Shown: positions 1-9,919 of the stretch, one piece after another
How the letters are laid out: the number at the start of each line of letters is the position of its first letter
Position numbering within the stretch: the first letter of the stretch is position 1
NCBI RefSeq assembly: GCF_003254395.2
Contig: NC_037646.1
Coordinates: forward strand, 6,295,881 to 6,359,880
Direction of reading: 5' to 3'
Origin: Apis mellifera
Taxonomy: Eukaryota > Arthropoda > Insecta > Hymenoptera > Apidae
Length of the DNA stretch: 64,000 nt
Translations under genes and position numbers: made by a program
The notes under the pieces: model-generated
Database searches by the model: none
Told to the model about the DNA's origin: nothing
What the model saw: the letters and a program-made list of their open reading frames with translations, nothing else

Positions 1-1
1 C

Positions 2-1787
2 ACGTTGGAGGGGGATGGCAAGATACGCATCCGGAGTTTGAACGCCTGTCAGATGAACGCGATCATCGGTGTCTCGGATGAAGGGAACAACGAGGAGGGG
101 ACGGAGAGACAGATGGAGGTGTTCAACACGCCTGTTCACGATCGTTCCAAGATATTTTCCCAAATGATACCGGATGGATCGCCAAACGATGACCAAGATC
201 GAGGTAATCTGGTTGACGAATCGGTTAAAAACTCGCCGATCCCGACAGATGAGCGAACGGCGGACGTCGTGGCGGATCGGCCAACGCCGTCCAAATATCA
301 AATCTCCACGCCCAGTCGTAAGAGGTTGTCGTTGAAGAGGCAGAGCGAGGATTCGAAATCGAGCAACACAAACGCCTTCAACTCGGACGTTGGCTCTCGG
401 TTGAACGCCGTCAAGCGGGATTTGAATCGTCAGATCGACAAGGAAGAAGGGAACGGAATAGGGAAGCGTAAAAGCACGGGTGATGAACGAGAGAGAAATT
501 TACCATCGAACGATTACGCTGGTAGAGCGTGGATGATGGGGGACAAGAAGCGTAACGAGTATCTGGTCACGTTCAAGAAGCTGGGGAAATTTTACAAGCG
601 AGGCAACGAGGGGAGGGTGAAGAAACGCGTCCCGTTCTTTTATCTGGGCGCAACCGGGAAGGAGACGAGCTATTATCCCGGTTTGCACGCGCATAAATCG
701 TGCAATCTCGCGTGTTGCAACGCGTTGAAGCTTGAACAAAAGATAGATAACGAGAGTGGAACAAGTATAATAGCATCGATAACGGACAGTAACGAAGTTA
801 AAAGCGTCGAAGCCGCGATGAAAGTGAAATCGAAGGTGAAAATGGACGATCGAACTGTGTCTTCCGAAAATCGGGTGGAAGACGTGGCTGCTAGACGAAT
901 CTCGTGCGAGGAAATTGTCCCTCGTCCGATCGGCAACGCGAACAGATCTTACGACGTGGACGTGCTGTTGGTATCCTCGGACGATGAGCCATCTACGAAC
1001 CGATCTCCGCTTCCTAAAACCGATTCCTCGTGCAAAGACACAGTGAGGATGTCATCGCCGTCGAAAGATCGTTCCCCGCAACGATTCCTCTCTTCGTCTC
1101 CACCGATAGACACTCTTCAAACGCAAAAACTGAACGATCCAGGATCGGCGAGGAGGAAGAGGAAACAGGGAAACAAACGCGCGCAATCTTTCGCGTGCAT
1201 TTCGCCCAACTGCAACTCCTTTTGCGTGTCGATCGAAAAATGCTCGAGTCGGAGGACGGTTGTCCAGGAGAAGGAGACGAAGGAGAGTTGGGAGAGTGAT
1301 TCGAATCACAGTCTGTCGTCGCAGGCCACGTGTATCAGAGCCACGATGCTCGAGACGAAAAATTCATCGAGGAAGAATAATTCGAAAGGAAACGAGAGGA
1401 AACGATCGCCGAATCCGAGCAGCAAGGACACCGAGGTTATCCGATCGGGGAAGAATTTGGATCGGGACACGGTGAAGACTTGCGAGAAGAAGGTACGAGA
1501 GAAGGTGTACAACAGGATCGTGTTGCTGGACAGTTCGGAATCTGAATCTATGGATAACTTTGTTTTCTTGGACGGTAACGTCGACGATGCCTCCCCGAAA
1601 ACCGAGAAGAGGAAACGTACCGTCTCCTTCGATTCTGCCGACGAGACGGACTTGAACGCGATTGTGAACAATTGGTGCAACGATGGAAAGCTCGACGAGA
1701 GGTGTAAGAAGAAAGGGAAGCTGGAGCGTGTTCGCGATACTCTTGATTCGAGCACGTCTAGGGACAATTTTTCGACCAAATCTTTGG
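2..1787 (+). CDS. BRCA1: BRCA1 large internal exon (5' partial)
   Basis: This long open exon is comparable to the giant exon 11 of vertebrate BRCA1. It encodes about 595 residues of charged, low-order protein. It contains basic clusters that could be nuclear localisation signals (RKRLSLKR near 320-343; ARRKRKQGNKR near 1150-1182), SP-type phosphosite clusters (SPSKDRSPQ, SSSPP near 1050-1100), and one apparently more ordered island near 560-650 with aromatic and hydrophobic residues (KKLGKFYKRGN, VPFFYLG). Two hydrophobic-then-acidic stretches resemble SUMO-interaction motifs (VLLVSSDDE near 962; IVLLDSSESES near 1516). The exon end is inferred from the donor GTAATT at 1788, which leaves one base of a codon. 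That base joins AC at 2581 to make GAC (Asp) in the continuing frame. The frame stays open a further 240 bases into the repeat-filled intron by chance. Confidence 0.85.
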
Positions 1788-4700
1788 GTAATTATTTAAA
1801 AAGGGGACTTCCTCTCCGATTTCTGACGATTTTTCGAGTCCAAGATTTCGAATTTTTTTTCAAACGCGTATATAACTGTCCCTCTTTTTCCAAATATAAT
1901 CTTGAAAACTCGATATGCGTAGGAAATAAATATCGAAAAATCGTGGAGATCGGGGAGGAAGCCTCGTTTCTAGACGATTTTTCGTTGTCGAGTTCAAGAT
2001 TTCGAATTTTTCTTCGAACGCGTATATAACTGTCCCTCTTTTTCTAAATATAATCTTAAAAACTCGATATGCGTAGGGAATAAATATCGAAAAATCGTGG
2101 AAATCGGAGAGGAAGCCTCGTTTCTAGACGATTTTTCGTTGTCGAGTCCAAGATTTTGAATTTTTCTTCAAATGCGTATAATCGTCTCTTTTCTTTTTCC
2201 AAATATAATCTTAAAAACTCGAAATGCGTAGAGAATAAATATCGAAAAATCGTGGAGATCGGGGAGGAAGCCTCGTTTCTATACGATTTTTCGGCCAAGA
2301 TTTTAAATATCGAAAAATCGTGAAGATCGGGGAGGAAGCCTCATTTCTAGACGATTTTTCGACCAAGACTTTTGTCGAGTCCAAGATTTCGAATTTTTCT
2401 TCAAACGCATATATAACTGTCCCTCTTTTTCCAAATATAATCTTAAAAACTCGATATGCATAGGGAATAAATATCGAAAAATCGTGGAGATCGGAGAGGA
2501 AGCCGATTATCGATCTTTTTCTCGGATAAATCACGATAAATCTGTGAACAAGACACACGAAAACAAAAACAATGTTTCAGACCTGGTGGTTGGGAAATTT
2601 GGAAAGGAGAAATCGAATTCCAATCGAACGAAGAACTTGGAGGACAGGATGGCGTTAGCTGTGGACGAGGATTCCCCTGATTTTTGCGCGGTGATAGACA
2701 AAGTGCAGAATGTACGGAACGGAACGATGGTATTTAAGGAGAAGCAACGGCAAGAGAACGCGAAGACGGCGGACAGTATGATGCATGACAACTTCGACGA
2801 ATTCATTGCGAATGTGAACACGGCAGATTTGATCACCGATTCTGATGATGGAAAGGGGGACAAGTCTAGAAGGGAGGATTGTATGGAGGGGAGGAACGAT
2901 TGTGAGAGAAAATCTAAACACGCGAAATCTATGTGCAGCGAGAAAATTCGATGGAACAAGGAAATTCCGCATAACGGTTCTGATAAAGAAAACGGGAACA
3001 AGATGGATGTATCTGGCAGTGAGAATGGCGATGATGAGGATCCAGTGTGCGTAAACGCGAGTAATAAGAGTTGGAGGAAGGATAGGTTTCAGGGGAAAAA
3101 GGGAGTCGAGTCGTGCAGTAAAGAATCGACGAGGACATTGATAGAGAATCCAATGACTTCGTCTGATAAGAGGTTCCAAATGAATAACAGTGCGAATAGT
3201 TCGATGGGCAAAGACATGTACGATTATGATTCTTTGATGGCCGTCACGCAAGATGACTTGATGATTAAACAATTCGAGGAAGATCTGTTTGGTAAACCTT
3301 CTAAACATTCTAATGATACTTTGAGGACTCCTAAAAGCCTAAAGAAGAAAGAATGTTCAAGAGAGAATGAAAAGGTTAGTTTGCAAACATTTTTTCTTAA
3401 TTTTATATCAGATGTAAAATATTTAATTATATTTGTGATTAATGTTGCAAAAATATTTTATTGATAATTTTGTTAGAATTTTAATAATGATAAAAGAAAT
3501 ATAATAGTTATATAGAACATTATTCTAAAGTTATCATAAGTCTGAATAATTTTCCTTTTTTTTTTTTATGATATAACAAAAACTTTTAAAAATTGCATAA
3601 AAAATGTTAGTAAAGAATGATGATTCAATAAACAAAATTCAAAAAGATTTGTTGTTGCAGACGAGAAGTAAAGTTTTCCCTAGATTGTAGAAAAAAAATT
3701 TAAAAAGTCGGTATGGAAGCTATCCAAAGTTTTATGAGATCTTTCTTTGCGTTGTAACAATGTCTCTGTCTACTGAACTTTTTCTGTGAACTCTCTTAAA
3801 TAACTCTCTTAACCCTTTCTCGACTGGGTAACTTTCCTTTTAAATAATTCAAATTGTTTAGAAAAATTTTTCACTTGATATCATACCTGTTGTGTTTTTA
3901 ACCGATAACTTATCATCGTCACTATTCGTTCCGCCAATTACGGGATAAACAAGATTCTGCATTCTCAAAAACTCATTCTGCTTTAGAATATCCAGGACGT
4001 TGAACACTCGGGTGAAGAAGACGACATTGTTGAGAACACTCCTAAAGCAAAGAGGAAAAAGTAAGTAACGGGGAAGTCTCTCTTAACGTCTATTCTTCTT
4101 TAACTTCTTTAAGTTTTGAGAGGCATATTATTCATTTAATTAAGTTCATTAATCAAAATGTAAACGCTTTTTTTTTTTTACCAAATCTCGTCAAATATTT
4201 AAACAAATTTTCTCTCAAAGATTATACCAAATTTTCTTTAAAGAGATCTTTAATTAGGATATAATTAAACGTCTTAACGATTTTAAATTCTCAATGTTCA
4301 CTGAATAAATTTTTCTGTAAAATATTCATTTCGTACAATGAAACTCCTTTCCTTCATCATCCACTTTCCATTTCCAGATTAGAAGCAATCGATTCGCCGA
4401 GGGAGAGTTTGCCATCGATCTCGAAGACCATCGAAAAGTCAGCCTACGTCAGAACACCATCATCGATCATGACGACCGGAAGCAACCTGGCTAGCACTCC
4501 AGGCTCGATGACCAATATCCATCCACTCCATCAAAGCACCCCTAAAACGCAGCAATTCAAAAACATAACCGGCATCGTAAAGCGAATTTCTGTCATGAAC
4601 GAGCAGTCCAACAGCAAACCGACTAAGAACATTGGTCAGAGAATCGATAATCAGAAAAGTGCTTCTCAGAGGAGCAACGTTCAGAATATCGCTCAAAGAA

Positions 4701-6907
4701 GTATGGAGCAGAGGATCCAGAATATCCAGAGAAGCGATCATCAAAACGCTATGCAAAGGAGCGATCAGAGGAACAGTGAGCAAGAAAGTAACGTTCCAAG
4801 CACTAGTCAAAGGAGCAACGATCAGAGAAGCATTGTTCAAAACGAAATCGTTGAAAGGAACGATATTCCCTCTCAGAGGACGATTGTTCGGAATGCGCAG
4901 AAGCTTTGTTTCGTGTGCAGCGGTCTGGTATCGTCTGAAATAGAGCAAGTGAAGACGTTGGCGCAAAAAGTGAACGTGAAATACAGAACGCAATTTGATC
5001 ACGAAGTGACACACGTGATAGTGAAAGCGGACAAGCACAACAGCGCTAACAAGACTCTGAAATATCTGCAGGGAGTAGCCCATAAAAAATGGATCGTGGG
5101 ATTCCAATGGGTGATCAATTCGTTGAAGGAGAATAATTTGGTGAACGAGGAACCGTATGAGGTTGTAGACTTCAGAACTCACGAGGCTGGCCCTCGAAAG
5201 TCACGGCTCAGGGAGAAGGATCTGTTCACTGGATTCGTGTTTTTCTGCAATGGACCTTATGATAATGTTTCCGTGGAACAGTATCAGGTAGGTGCATTCT
5301 TGAAAGATATTTTGCAGTGATCTTTTCACAGATTTACAAAGATTTTAATGTTTGTTTTATTTAATTCTTAATCTCTTATTTGAGTTGAAATTTTTTAAAA
5401 ATGATTGAAGTAAAGAAATATTTAATTTTTAGATTGAAATGTAAAGTTAAATTGACATAATGATAAAAAGATCAACGTAAGAAAAAAATAAGGAATTATT
5501 AAATTGTAATATTGCTTGAGGAATTTTAATTTTAACTCTAGTTCAAACCTGTATTTTGTCATATGAAATGTAGAATACACTTAAAAATAGAATGCTACTA
5601 ATTTAATTCTAAAATTGAATATCTTGTGTAATAAAACTGTGACTGGTGTAGGTCTGTAACCCAATAACATCAATCAAAGATTAAAATTAAATATTCTAAA
5701 ATTAGATAATCTAATTTAAATCTAATCCAAACATGACTGCTTTTAATTCAATACTAGAATTGGATTATAAAGTCCACCCATTTGGTATATCCTTCACATT
5801 CAATATTATAATATTAAAAAATATAATAACTAAGATAAAACTTTTATTTCCAATTCATAGCAAAACACCTTTGGATCAAATTTTATCTTACTACTTTTGA
5901 ACAACTCGCGAAACTCTGATCTGATAAAAAACGCTTCTATTTATGTTGTCTCCGCCATTCAATCTTGCTATATTACTTCAACTTGAATACCAGCCAACTT
6001 TTAGAGATATCTTCTCTTTTCAGGACATGCTACGCGCTACTGGTGCCATTGTGGTTCAGTCTCTATCCGCTCTAGCCGCTGAAAAAAGTCGGTTGAGGAT
6101 CATCATGATCCAAGGGGACACGTACGAATACGAAATTATAAGTAAGTTATTCTTTAAATTGCTCGTAATTACAATTAAAGGGGGATAAATTATTTCAATG
6201 ATTAAAAATATTATTTTCATGTTAAATTGAAAGTTACTAGAAATTGTTAGTTATTCTTTTTATTCTTGAATTAATTAACACTCAGAAATATTTAATAGGC
6301 TATTATCATCGAAGAATTGGGAAATATTAGGAATGATTATCACGATTCTTGACAAGATTTTATGCTCTATGCTTATATTAGATATTAAATATCAATTTCT
6401 TTTAAATTTAGTAACTTATTTCACGATTTATCCATTCAGAATTTTCTTTATATAAATAAATTACAAATTACATCAAGTCATATAGCAAGTTAAATCCTCC
6501 ATTGAATATTTTATTATTTTTATTGAATATTTTTTGTTAAAAATCTTTCATTTTTATTTACCAATATATTTTATAATAATTTTTGAAAAAGATTAGATCA
6601 AATAATATTATTCTTGATCACAAAACTTACTCAATATTTACTTCAAATAGTATAATAATGATTTAAAATTTTTGTTTTTCTTTTTTTTCTTTCTTTCTTT
6701 CTCATAGAATGGTATAGAATGGTTCATGCCATATCGATCGTCCACGAATGGGTAGTCGAGTGTATCAGTCAATACAAACTGATATCATTCTATCCATATC
6801 TGCAGGAATTATCGCGGCAGGAGGTACTCGCACTTGGTTATCCGGAATATCTCCTCGAAGAAGAGGTTGACGAGGACTCTGATAACTCATGTGATGTCTC
6901 AATGTGA
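2..6907 (+). CDS. BRCA1: BRCA1 homolog, C-terminal two thirds (six exons, 5' partial)
   Basis: BRCA1 is, with BARD1, a nuclear RING-type E3 ubiquitin ligase that acts in homologous recombination and checkpoint signalling; its tandem BRCT domains bind phosphoserine partners. Exons inferred here: 2-1787, 2581-3374, 3987-4060, 4378-5287, 6024-6141, 6708-6907. The phases (1, 0, 2, 0, 1) join without a break into 1293 codons ending in TGA at 6905-6907. Residue numbers below count from position 2. A long Lys/Ser/Asp-rich disordered region (1-960) is followed by a Gln/Arg/Ser-rich repeat region (about 968-1059), BRCT1 (about 1060-1150), BRCT2 (about 1165-1260) and an acidic tail. BRCT landmarks visible are CSGL, TLKY, KWIVGFQWV, NGPYDN, HEWVVECISQY and YPYL. 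The frame is open to the left edge, so the start codon and the RING are outside the window. Human BRCA1 is 1863 residues, so roughly a third is missing. The identification rests on alignment by eye with the human BRCT pair. Confidence 0.9.
1788..2580 (+). other. BRCA1 intron filled with minisatellite
   Basis: This 793-base phase 1 intron has donor GTAATT at 1788 and acceptor TTTCAG ending at 2580. Almost all of it is a tandem repeat (separate entry). Retaining it would end the protein at the TAA at 2027-2029. The boundaries are inferred from consensus and frame continuity. Confidence 0.75.
1798..2503. repeat. ~155 bp minisatellite with internal hairpin, about 4.5 copies
   Basis: The marker TATCGAAAAATCG recurs at 1931, 2085, 2240, 2308 and 2472, giving spacings of 154, 155, 68 (a shortened unit) and 164. 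Each unit carries CGAAAAATCGT, then about 29 bases, then ACGATTTTTCG. This is an 11-base perfect inverted repeat (first pair 1934-1944 and 1974-1984). Units differ by scattered substitutions and small indels, so the array is not brand new. It lies inside the first intron seen here. Confidence 0.9.
2581..3374 (+). CDS. BRCA1: BRCA1 second exon in window (disordered acidic/basic region)
   Basis: This exon encodes about 265 residues starting (D)LVVGKFGKEK. The composition is Asp/Glu/Lys/Ser/Asn-rich with no recognisable fold. ADLITDSDDG near 2824 is a third SUMO-interaction-like stretch. Near 3220-3290 there is a mixed hydrophobic/acidic motif (DYDSLMAVTQDDLMIKQF, EEDLFG) that stands out from its neighbours and could be a partner-binding segment; this is inference. 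The exon ends at AAG before the donor GTTAGT at 3375, phase 0. The acceptor and frame agree with the preceding exon. Confidence 0.85.
3375..3986 (+). other. BRCA1 intron with a strong internal acceptor
   Basis: This 612-base AT-rich phase 0 intron contains a second, better-looking acceptor (GTTGTTGCAG ending at 3660). In the arriving frame it is followed by nine codons and TAG (3688-3690), so its use would make a truncated protein lacking the BRCT domains. The acceptor used in the full-length model is CTTTAG at 3986. Confidence 0.65.
3987..4060 (+). CDS. BRCA1: BRCA1 small acidic-to-basic exon
   Basis: This 74-base exon lies between CTTTAG (3986) and GTAAGT (4061). It encodes NIQDVEHSGEEDD... 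and ends in a basic KAKRKK across the next junction, a possible nuclear localisation element. The exon could instead start at 3996 after ATATCCAG, losing only Asn-Ile-Gln with the frame unchanged. It enters at phase 0 and leaves with two bases of a codon. Confidence 0.75.
4061..4377 (+). other. BRCA1 intron, 317 bases
   Basis: This AT-rich intron runs from GTAAGT at 4061 to TTTCCAG ending at 4377. I see nothing else in it. Confidence 0.75.
4378..5287 (+). CDS. BRCA1: BRCA1 exon: Gln/Arg/Ser repeats, BRCT1 and start of BRCT2
   Basis: This exon encodes about 303 residues. The first part is a Ser/Thr-rich linker. About 4619-4900 is a degenerate low-complexity tract built from QRS, QRN and VQN-type units. 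From 4901 the first BRCT domain begins: KLCFVCSGLV, VTHVIVKADKH, NKTLKYLQGVAHKKW, IVGFQWVINSLKE, then the inter-BRCT linker and the start of BRCT2 (KDLFTGFVFFCNGPYDN). The residues matching human Ser1655, Gly1656 and Lys1702, which hold the phosphate, are all present (Ser at 4919, Gly at 4922, Lys at 5060). The exon ends at CAG before GTAGGT at 5288, phase 0. Confidence 0.93.
4619..4900 (+). repeat. Degenerate Gln/Arg/Ser/Asn-rich coding repeat before the BRCT pair
   Basis: QRS or QRN recurs about ten times (SQRSNVQN, AQRSMEQR, IQRSDHQN, MQRSDQRN, SQRSNDQR). At the DNA level, CAGAGGAGCAACG-like blocks recur at irregular spacing. This suggests growth by repeated short duplications, later blurred by substitutions. 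It forms a flexible linker just before BRCT1. Confidence 0.7.
5288..6023 (+). other. BRCA1 intron within BRCT2
   Basis: This 736-base AT-rich phase 0 intron runs from GTAGGT at 5288 to CTCTTTTCAG ending at 6023. I see no repeats or other genes in it. Confidence 0.85.
6024..6141 (+). CDS. BRCA1: BRCA1 exon: middle of BRCT2
   Basis: This exon encodes DMLRATGAIVVQSL... through GDTYEYEII and matches the helix and strand after human residue 1782 (WMVQLCGASVVKEL). It lies between CTTTTCAG (6023) and GTAAGT (6142) and leaves at phase 1. Confidence 0.9.
6142..6707 (+). other. BRCA1 last intron
   Basis: This 566-base AT-rich phase 1 intron has donor GTAAGT at 6142. A long CTTT-rich pyrimidine tract precedes the acceptor CATAG ending at 6707. 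Confidence 0.85.
6708..6907 (+). CDS. BRCA1: BRCA1 terminal exon: end of BRCT2 and acidic tail
   Basis: This exon encodes KWYRMVHAISIVHEWVV, then ECISQYKL and YPYL. It ends with a tail after the fold (YLLEEEVDEDSDNSCDVSM) and a TGA at 6905-6907. The invariant BRCT tryptophan (human Trp1837) is the TGG at 6749. The acidic tail is longer than the short post-BRCT tail of the human protein. No canonical AATAAA was found in the next ~400 bases; only weaker TATAAA-like sequences near 7160 and 7197 could serve as poly(A) signals. Confidence 0.9.
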
Positions 6908-7820
6908 TATTCGAATCAGGTTCATTTAGTTTTAATGTAATTACACGCCGATTCTTATCCATTTCTGCTTGATTTCGTGTCCAATTTACATCAGTGCCAA
7001 ATCTTTCTAATCAAAATGTACGTATAATTTAGTTTAGAATTTGTATTCTTTCTATATAGAGACTCGTTTCTATTGAGAAAATATCAGTAACAAATGGAAT
7101 ATTTGATTTTGCAATCAGGTTATTTGTTACAGTGTGGTTAAAACGTGAACCGATTTGAGTATAAAAATTTATTTACAGTTTTTTTATGAAGTTGATGATA
7201 TAAATAACATGGACAGTATTGTTTCGCCAGTATCAGTATTTTTATTATCTATTGTCCATTGATAATGATAGTTTTGATAATGATAGATGTAATTTTTGAT
7301 TAGAAAATAATTACTGATATCTGATTTCACTTTATACGCTACAAAACATGATAAAAAAAATATTTAACAGATATTCATTATCAAATTAATTAATAATTAG
7401 ATTTTCCATCCATTAATACCTCCATCAATAATATTTTTAATCACATAACAGTAGAGATTGTCCATATAATACTTATATTAACTTATAATTGAATATACAA
7501 AGAAAAATTCAGGTTTATACCAAAAGAACTTAAGAAAAAATACTAAATACTAAATATCTAATCTCCTAGATCTTTATTTTTTTACATAATATAAAACTCT
7601 TTTCATCGTTAATTAATAATATCAAACTAAATTTAAATTAAGCTACATTCTAATATCTTCGTAAAATTTCTAATAATATCTTTCCATAATATCTTCAGTC
7701 TTCAAATGATAATACCAGCAATAAGTTCACGCTTTATCCACAAGCGCAAAAACATCTTAAATATACGTAAATATAATTCTTCTTTCCTTGCACTTCCACG
7801 CACAATATTTATCATCAGAA
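6908..7820. other. AT-rich sequence downstream of BRCA1
   Basis: This holds the presumed BRCA1 3' UTR and flank. It is strongly AT-rich, and I see no open frame or repeat of note. Confidence 0.5.
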
Positions 7821-7890
7821 ATGTCGAGCCTACTAAAATTTTCTAATTACAATCCCACAATATCCATCCATAACCAATGGATACATATAC
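7821..7890 (+). other. Candidate first coding exon (weak)
   Basis: An ATG at 7821 opens 23 codons (MSSLLKFSNYNPTISIHNQW...) up to a good donor GTAAGA at 7891, with CATCAG just upstream ending at 7818. No family is recognised. It is short and could be chance. It abuts the opposite-strand candidate at 7982-8051, so at most one is likely real. Confidence 0.12.
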
Positions 7891-7981
7891 GTAAGACGAG
7901 GTAGTGCTTAGAACGTGCAATATCATGATCATGGGTGGGTTTCAGGGGCTGCGTGTTGCGAGGGGCATTCAGGCAACTCAC

Positions 7982-8051
7982 GTATTCACAAATACACCCG
8001 AACAATATTGATTTGCCCGGGACCACCTGTAGCCAACTCTCGTCCAATGTT
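7982..8051 (-). other. Candidate internal exon, minus strand
   Basis: Read on the minus strand, TATCAG (acceptor, plus positions 8052-8057) is followed by 70 bases with one natural frame. It reads TLDESWLQVVPGKSILFG and then CICEY, ending at a consensus GTGAGT donor (plus 7976-7981). The block 7850-8100 is GC-richer than its surroundings. The family is not recognised. The acceptor lacks a good pyrimidine tract, and conserved noncoding DNA is an equal alternative. Confidence 0.22.
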
Positions 8052-8137
8052 CTGATACATACACGCATACACACACCGTGTCGATGGTTATGAATCTCGT
8101 CTAATTGCGAGTAGGAATAATCACTGTGTCGGTTGTG

Positions 8138-8240
8138 CTCTCTCTCTCCCTCTCCCTCTCCCTCTCCCTTCCTTCCTCCCTCCTTCTCTTTCTATCTATC
8201 TCTATCTCTATCTCTATCTATCTATCTATATCTATCTATC
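8138..8240. repeat. CT-rich and (TATC)n microsatellites
   Basis: CTCTCC-type repeats at about 8138-8170 are followed by CCTT-rich sequence and then TATC/TATCTC repeats at 8191-8240. Confidence 0.95.
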
Positions 8241-8429
8241 TTTTTCTTTTTTGGTGCATTTCAAGTACCTTAATTGCGTCTCATGTGAGAATAGAAAGTT
8301 AATCGTTGCGACAGACATCGATTATATTTTTGCATTTCTTTCGAAAAAAATCTGTCTTTTTTTTTTTTTTTTTTTTATATATATATTTTTATATGAACCT
8401 TTGTTGTATCTGTTGTATTTAGCGGACTA

Positions 8430-8645
8430 AATGGTAACTCGCGATGTAATTTTCTTCGCGCGATGACATATCTTGCATCTTTAATTTTCGACGGCTCTCC
8501 ATCGTTTCATGCGAAAGAAAAATGATCAAAGAGAAGAAATATTATTTGCGTAATGTGAGTTTAGTTTCGTTATATATCTATATCTCGCGTTGCAATTTCC
8601 TTGCTGCGATGTATACGATATCTTGCATCTTTAATTTTCGATCTG
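8430..8645. repeat. Diverged tandem pair
   Basis: Two copies of a segment containing ATCTTGCATCTTTAATTTTCG lie at about 8469 and 8620, each preceded by a CGCG(A/T)TG-type block. They are about 148 bases apart, with clear divergence. Confidence 0.6.
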
Positions 8646-9880
8646 TCTGTTTTATTTCAAAAAAAAGAAAATATTTAAGAAAATGTAATATAACGTGAAC
8701 TCATTTTCTCGGATAAATTTCTCGTGGTTTCTTACGTTCGATGTTTCTTTTTCTGTTTAATTTTCAATATGAACTCGATATGATTTGAACGAAAAAAAGA
8801 AAAGAAAATATTTTTTGTTGGTTTACAAAAATATTCTATCGTTTACTATCGTAGAATACTTTCGTCAGAACAAAGAGGATTGTGAACAAATTTGTGCACG
8901 AGTTGTTTTGTATTTTAAAGGAAAAATGAAATGTATCTTGAGTATGAACGACATTACGTCATGAGATACCGGATAGTCCGTAAATATGAAAGGATTAAAT
9001 AACGTTAAATGGCTAGAAATGAAATTTATTTGCACATAATGAGGAAAATAAACGTGTCATTTAACAGTGCTGTATGTGATGATGATGAAATTCATGATCA
9101 TTTGTATGGAATATGTGATACCGGAATACGTGTTGTTCTGGTGTCAATTTGATTAAATTGTTGATTAAATTGTTGATTATAAAATTGTTATTAACTGTAC
9201 ATTGTAATTCTCAACTAAGTTCTTAAGTTTCTATTTTTTTTTAGATTTAACAGAGAGAAAAATATATACATAAAAACTTCATTGAAATTTTGATAAAATA
9301 GGGAATGAAGTTTTTTTTTTTTTAATTTTGCTTACTCCCTTAAAGAATTTTCGAATTTTTAAAAACAAAGGAATAATAATTGTACATGTATTTTTAACAA
9401 TTTTTTTTTTTCAATGTTTCATAGGGGGTGTAGTTTTTATCATTGTATTTTACGTTTATAAATGGAGGTTATTTTTTTAAAAATGTTGATTAACATCTTT
9501 TAATTTTCATTTTAAAAGTTTTGTAAAAATCGAATACAGATACTAACGTTACATTTCACAATGTAAATATAACAACAGTGAGAATTTCTATGTATTTTAT
9601 TTTCAACCCTTTCACATCTTTTATTTCTTAAACTTATTTCTAATTTTAAGAAACGATGTTGCTCGCGATACAAATTATTACATTTTATATATCGTATTAC
9701 GTAGCATATTCGTGTTGAGAAGAAAATATAAATTTCATTAGAAGGAAGAGAACAGAATAGAAAGAGTAAAAGTTATTTTACAACGAAGTATTCCTTTTTT
9801 ATACCATGTTACATTACATATTCTTAGATAATAACATACTATCTATTCTTCTCAAGTATCCTCATAAATTTTGTTTCCTC
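8646..9880. other. AT-rich sequence, nothing recognised
   Basis: It consists of long A/T runs and no convincing open frame, repeat or RNA gene. Confidence 0.5.
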
Positions 9881-9919
9881 AGAGCTTAAACGTAAACGAA
9901 GGAAAAATGGCTTCCTTGC

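Noticed and set aside
500..1779. Open frames on the minus strand and other plus frames over the BRCA1 exon
   Set aside because: They are shadows of the coding frame; the exon's frame continues through matching splice phases and the others do not.
2056..2558. Repetitive minus-strand open frames over the minisatellite
   Set aside because: They come from the tandem repeat itself; period lengths that are not multiples of three break any continuous repeat protein.
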